Shown piece after piece: positions 15,847 to 18,578 of a stretch of DNA of 18,578 nucleotides. The notes beneath the pieces were generated by a model. It was not told the origin of the DNA. It saw only the letters and a list, made by a program, of their open reading frames with translations, and did not search any database. The first letter of the stretch is position 1, and each line of letters begins with the position of its first letter. The DNA is from Oscillospiraceae bacterium (GTDB taxonomy: Bacteria; Bacillota; Clostridia; Oscillospirales; Oscillospiraceae), in contig CACXCV010000065.1 of assembly GCA_902766215.1 (NCBI GenBank), positions 1 through 18,578 of the forward strand, in the 5' to 3' direction. Both the position numbers and the translations under genes were made by a program.

Positions 15847-15889
15847 GGTAACAGGCCGGGCTGCACCGGCTGAAAGGAGACACGCCAGC

Positions 15890-16441
15890 ATGATGCCTGA
15901 ATTGTCGCTGAATATCCTGGATGTGGCCAAAAACTCGGTGACGGCGGGGGCCACGCTGATCCAGATCGGTGTAACGGCCGACACGGCGGCCGACCAGCTG
16001 AAGATTTCCATCACGGACAATGGCTGTGGTATGGACGAGCAGACGGTGCGCCGGGTGACCGACCCGTTTTATACCACCCGCACCACCCGCAAGGTGGGGC
16101 TGGGCGTGCCGTTTTTCAAAATGGCGGCGGAGATGACCGGCGGCAGCTTTGCCATCGACAGCCGCCCCGGCGAGGGGACGGCGGTGCGGGCCGTGTTCGG
16201 CCTGCGGCACATCGACCGGATGCCCATGGGCGACCTGGCGGCCAGCTTCTGCACGCTGCTGCAGCCAAACCCGGAGGTGGACTTCGTGCTGACCTATGCG
16301 GTGGATGACCATGGCTTTACCATCGACACGCGGGAATACCGCGCGGTGCTGGAGGGTCTGAGCCTGGGCGAACCGGAAGTCCTGGCCTTTATCGCCGAGC
16401 AGATTCGGGAGGGGATGCGCGAGTGCGGCGGAGGAGTATAA
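15890..16441 (+). CDS. Stand-alone HATPase_c (GHKL) ATP-binding protein
   Basis: This 183-residue protein starts at ATG 15890, 9 nt after AAAGGAGA; the longer frame to 15818 overlaps the promoter. GHKL motifs are the N-box DVAKNS (Asp11, Asn15), the G1 box DNGCGMD (43-49), the F-box-like DPFYTTR (58-64) and the lid KVGLGVPFF (68-76), then GEGTAV (94-99). This is the ATPase core of a histidine kinase without a sensor or phospho-acceptor domain. A C-terminal region (about 110-183) of unknown role follows, with FVLTYAVDDHGFTIDT. It is divergently transcribed from the DRTGG operon and directly upstream of the hydrogenase subunits. It is a probable signalling or anti-sigma-like partner; its target is unknown. 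Confidence 0.88.
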   Translation: MMPELSLNILDVAKNSVTAGATLIQIGVTADTAADQLKISITDNGCGMDEQTVRRVTDPFYTTRTTRKVGLGVPFFKMAAEMTGGSFAIDSRPGEGTAVRAVFGLRHIDRMPMGDLAASFCTLLQPNPEVDFVLTYAVDDHGFTIDTREYRAVLEGLSLGEPEVLAFIAEQIREGMRECGGGV

Positions 16442-16442
16442 A

Positions 16443-16478
16443 AAATCCACAAATCCACACGACCAATCTTGTGGGATT
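16443..16478. promoter_or_regulatory. Tandem and inverted repeat upstream of the hydrogenase promoter
   Basis: AAATCCAC occurs twice in tandem at 16443-16458, and TTGTGGGATT at 16469-16478 is an inverted match to it with one extra G. The element lies just after the HATPase stop and 27 nt before the predicted -35 box. It could be an operator or a weak terminator; the T run after it is too short for a convincing terminator. Confidence 0.35.
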
Positions 16479-16505
16479 CGACGTTTTAATCCGCAAAAAA
16501 AAGAA

Positions 16506-16534
16506 TGTTCATTTATCGATATGTATGATATAAT
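16506..16534 (+). promoter_or_regulatory. Extended -10 promoter for the hnd hydrogenase operon
   Basis: A consensus TATAAT (16529-16534) with an extended TGA (16526-16528) sits 17 nt after a weak -35, TGTTCA (16506-16511). The region is strikingly AT-rich against the GC-rich background. The predicted start near 16541 gives a leader of about 77 nt. Confidence 0.75.
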
Positions 16535-16543
16535 AAAATGCGA

Positions 16544-16592
16544 ATGTGAGTTCGAAGCACAGAACTTTGCTTTGAATTGGACGATTTCACAT
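16544..16592 (+). other. Structured 5' leader of the hnd operon
   Basis: Two nested inverted repeats fill the leader. The inner stem TTCGAAGCA (16551-16559) pairs with TGCTTTGAA (16568-16576) through nine pairs, one a G-U, around an 8-nt loop. The outer stem ATGTGA (16544-16549) pairs with TCACAT (16587-16592). The structure starts about where transcription should start and ends 7 nt before the AAGGAGG site. Confidence 0.55.
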
Positions 16593-16617
16593 CTCAACGA
16601 AGGAGGAAACAACCAAA

Positions 16618-17112
16618 ATGGCCAACAAAAAGACGCTTATTCCCTTTCAGGGCACGGCGGAGCAGGAGGCCCAGCTGAAGGCTGTCATCGCCGAGCATAA
16701 GGATATGGCCGGCGGCACGATGCCCGTGATGCAGAAGGCGCAGGAGATCTATGGCTATCTGCCCGAAGAGGTGCAGATCATGATCGCCGAGGGTCTTGGC
16801 GTCCCGCTGGAAGAGGTGTACGGCATTTCGACCTTCTATTCCCTGTACAACCTCAACCCGAAGGGCGAGCACAAGATCAACGTATGTCTTGGCACTGCCT
16901 GCTATGTCAAGGGGTCACAGCAGATCCTGGACAAGCTGGAGGAAAAGCTTGGCCTCGCCACCGGCTCCATTACAACGGACGGCAGATTTTCTCTGGATGC
17001 CAGCCGCTGCGTCGGCGCCTGCGGCCTGGCCCCGGTTATGATCATTGACGACGATGTCTACGGCCGCGTGACCCCGGACATGGTCGAGGATATCCTGGCA
17101 AAGTACGCATAA
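16618..17112 (+). CDS. hndA: NuoE/HndA-type [2Fe-2S] hydrogenase subunit
   Basis: This 164-residue protein starts at ATG 16618 after AAGGAGG (16600-16606). It is a thioredoxin-fold [2Fe-2S] subunit of the NuoE/HndA/HydC family. An N-terminal helical region (about 15-80) carries the family signature PVMQKAQEIYGYLPEEV and VYGISTFYSLY. The cluster ligands are Cys90, Cys95, Cys131 and Cys135 (CLGTAC and CVGAC), all present. In NADH:quinone oxidoreductase and bifurcating hydrogenases this subunit partners the flavoprotein NuoF/HndC. Length and motifs are normal for the family. It is the first gene of an operon with its own promoter and leader, and hndB begins 17 nt after its stop. NuoE is the equivalent general name. 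Confidence 0.93.
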   Translation: MANKKTLIPFQGTAEQEAQLKAVIAEHKDMAGGTMPVMQKAQEIYGYLPEEVQIMIAEGLGVPLEEVYGISTFYSLYNLNPKGEHKINVCLGTACYVKGSQQILDKLEEKLGLATGSITTDGRFSLDASRCVGACGLAPVMIIDDDVYGRVTPDMVEDILAKYA

Positions 17113-17129
17113 GGAAGGGAGCTTAAACA

Positions 17130-17498
17130 ATGAAATCGATTGCTGAACTCAAAGCCCTGCGCGACCAGATGCAGGCCAAGATGAATGTGCGCGATTCGGA
17201 AGACGGCTCGATCCGCGTTGTGGTTGGCATGGCGACCTGCGGCATCGCCGCCGGTGCGCGCCCGGTGCTCAATGCCTTTGTCGAGGAGATTAACAAGCGC
17301 GGCCTGAAGAACGTCACTGTGACCCAGACCGGCTGCCTGGGTGTCTGCCGTCTCGAGCCGATGGTCGAAGTGATGATGCCCGGCGAGGAGAAGGTTACGT
17401 ATGTCAAGCTGACCGCCGAGATGGTTCCCACCATTGTGGCCAGCCACCTGGTCAACAAGCAGGTGGTGAAGGAATACACCATCGGTGCGGCGGAATAA
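17130..17498 (+). CDS. hndB: HndB-type thioredoxin-like [2Fe-2S] ferredoxin domain subunit
   Basis: This 122-residue protein starts at ATG 17130, 8 nt after GGAAGGGAG. It belongs to the HndB family of thioredoxin-like [2Fe-2S] proteins encoded between NuoE- and NuoF-like hydrogenase subunits. Recognisable segments are an N-terminal helix (SIAELKALRDQM), VVGMATCGIAAGARPVL with Cys37, TQTGCLGVCRLEPMVEV with Cys69 and Cys73, and a C-terminal VASHLVNKQVV. Only three Cys are present instead of the four usual for a [2Fe-2S] thioredoxin-like cluster, so cluster binding may be altered or absent. The position between hndA and hndC, 15 nt before the latter, fits the four-subunit Hnd NAD(P)-dependent hydrogenase order. 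Confidence 0.9.
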   Translation: MKSIAELKALRDQMQAKMNVRDSEDGSIRVVVGMATCGIAAGARPVLNAFVEEINKRGLKNVTVTQTGCLGVCRLEPMVEVMMPGEEKVTYVKLTAEMVPTIVASHLVNKQVVKEYTIGAAE

Positions 17499-17513
17499 GG
17501 AGGAAATAGAAAC

Positions 17514-18578
17514 ATGGCAATGGTAAGAGCGCACGTTCTGTGCTGCGCCGGTACGGGTTGTACCTCCTCTAAGAGCCCCGAGATCATGGCAGAGTTCGAG
17601 CGCCAGCTGGCTGCTCACGGCCTGGCTGACGAGGTTCAGATTGTAAAAACCGGCTGCTTTGGCCTCTGCGCCAAGGGCCCCATCGTGGTGATTTACCCCG
17701 AGGGTGCGTTTTATTCGCATGTTTCCGTCGGCGACGTGGAAGAGATCGTCACCGAGCACCTGCTGAAGGGCCGCATTGTCCAGCGCCTGCTCTTCACCGA
17801 GGACGACGAGAAGAGCCAGCAGATCAGCAACTTTACCGACACCGACTTCTATCGTTCTCAGGTCCGTATCGCGCTGCGCAACTGCGGCCGCATCAACCCC
17901 GAGAACATTGACGAGTACATCGGCCACGACGGCTATGAGGCCCTGGCCAAGGTTCTGACTGAGATGACCCCGCAGCAGGTCATCGACGAAATCTCCGCCT
18001 CCGGCCTGCGCGGCCGCGGCGGCGCAGGCTTCCCCACCGGGCGCAAGTGGCAGTTTGCCGCCAACAGCGTCAACGAGATCAAGTATGCCTGCTGCAACGC
18101 CGACGAGGGCGACCCCGGCGCCTTTATGGACCGCTCCATCCTGGAGGGCGACCCCCACTCCGTGCTGGAGGCCATGACCATCGCCGGCTATGCCATCGGC
18201 GCCCATCAGGGCTATATCTATGTCCGCGCAGAGTATCCCATCGCGGTGCAGCGCCTGGAGATCGCCCTGAAGCAGAGCCGTGAGTACGGCTTCCTGGGCA
18301 AGGATATCTTCGGCACCGGCTTCGACTTTGACATCGGCATCCGCCTGGGCTCCGGCGCGTTTGTCTGCGGCGAGGAGACGGCTCTGATGGTGTCCATCGA
18401 GGGCAAGCGCGGCGAGCCGCGCAACCGCCCGCCGTATCCCGCGGTGAAGGGCCTGTTCGGCAAGCCCACCATCCTCAACAACGTGGAAACCTATGCCAAC
18501 GTGCCCTGGATTATTAACCACGGCGCCGCTGCCTATGCGGCCTATGGCACCGAGGACAGCAAGGGCACCAAGGTCTTC
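17514..18578 (+). CDS. hndC: NuoF/HndC-type NAD(P)H- and FMN-binding hydrogenase subunit (3' end outside window)
   Basis: The frame opens at ATG 17514 after AAGGAGG (17497-17503) and stays open to the window edge (355 residues). An N-terminal thioredoxin-like [2Fe-2S] domain has Cys11, Cys16, Cys48 and Cys52 (CAGTGC, TGCFGLC). The NuoF core follows: the glycine-rich NAD(P)H site GLRGRGGAGFPTGRKW (164-179), the FMN-site segment CNADEGDPGAFMDR (194-207), SGAFVCGEETAL (280-291), and PYPAVKGLFGKPTILNNVET (307-326). The missing part should hold the [4Fe-4S] ligands and, in HndC/HydB-type proteins, a C-terminal ferredoxin domain. The fused N-terminal domain separates it from plain NuoF. The next gene outside the window is expected to be the catalytic [FeFe] hydrogenase subunit (hndD-like). 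Confidence 0.93.
   Translation, partial: MAMVRAHVLCCAGTGCTSSKSPEIMAEFERQLAAHGLADEVQIVKTGCFGLCAKGPIVVIYPEGAFYSHVSVGDVEEIVTEHLLKGRIVQRLLFTEDDEKSQQISNFTDTDFYRSQVRIALRNCGRINPENIDEYIGHDGYEALAKVLTEMTPQQVIDEISASGLRGRGGAGFPTGRKWQFAANSVNEIKYACCNADEGDPGAFMDRSILEGDPHSVLEAMTIAGYAIGAHQGYIYVRAEYPIAVQRLEIALKQSREYGFLGKDIFGTGFDFDIGIRLGSGAFVCGEETALMVSIEGKRGEPRNRPPYPAVKGLFGKPTILNNVETYANVPWIINHGAAAYAAYGTEDSKGTKVF

Noticed and set aside
16470..16620. Rex operator or known riboswitch upstream of hndA
   Set aside because: No sequence fits the TTGTGAANNNNTTCACAA pattern, and the leader is too short and does not show conserved cores of riboswitch classes I know.
1..18578. tRNA or rRNA genes, CRISPR arrays, insertion sequences, phage or integrase genes
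   Set aside because: I saw no cloverleaf, no spaced repeat array and no transposase- or integrase-like translation on either strand; nearly all bases are accounted for by the genes listed.

Overview
The window is high-GC DNA with very tight gene packing. It looks like an anaerobic, probably gut-associated member of the Clostridia (Oscillospirales-like). The main evidence is an electron-bifurcating-type hydrogenase operon (HndA-HndB-HndC order), a divergent cluster of DRTGG, RsbW-like ATPase, iron-only-hydrogenase-like and PHP genes, strong AAGGAGG-type ribosome binding sites, and alternative TTG and GTG starts. The genus cannot be named from sequence alone.

Region 1 (1-12336, + strand) is a run of ten consecutive hydrolase genes with gaps of at most about 75 nt or short overlaps. 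Five are CE1-like (feruloyl/xylan esterase-like) enzymes with an N-terminal E-set/CBM48-like domain: 1-152 (partial), 3387-4553, 4567-5715, 8252-9403 and 11140-12336. Two are LpqC/PHB-depolymerase-like enzymes with an extra degenerate N-terminal hydrolase-like domain: 162-1907 and 9400-11124. Three are serine beta-lactamase-fold (family VIII esterase-like) enzymes: 1901-3358, 5788-6960 and 6980-8179. None of the complete proteins shows a signal peptide, so the set appears cytoplasmic. No transporter or regulator lies in the window. Two strong intercistronic hairpins (5728-5760, 8187-8223) split the run into blocks, and it ends at a strong terminator (12358-12399).

Region 2 (12465-15788, - strand) is a five-gene operon read from a promoter near 15760-15788: DRTGG protein, RsbW-like ATPase, ferredoxin/[FeFe]-hydrogenase-like protein, second DRTGG protein and PHP-domain phosphoesterase. 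Several genes overlap (TGATG, ATGA). It ends at a terminator at 12465-12488, tail to tail with region 1.

Region 3 (15818-18578, + strand) starts at a divergent promoter with a second stand-alone HATPase gene (15890-16441). A separate extended -10 promoter, a structured 5' leader and the hydrogenase subunit genes hndA, hndB and hndC follow; hndC runs off the window. The likely logic is that regions 2 and 3 make a NAD(P)H/ferredoxin-linked hydrogenase together with a linked sensory or signalling module. Region 1 is an unrelated intracellular de-esterification island whose substrate cannot be read from the sequence.
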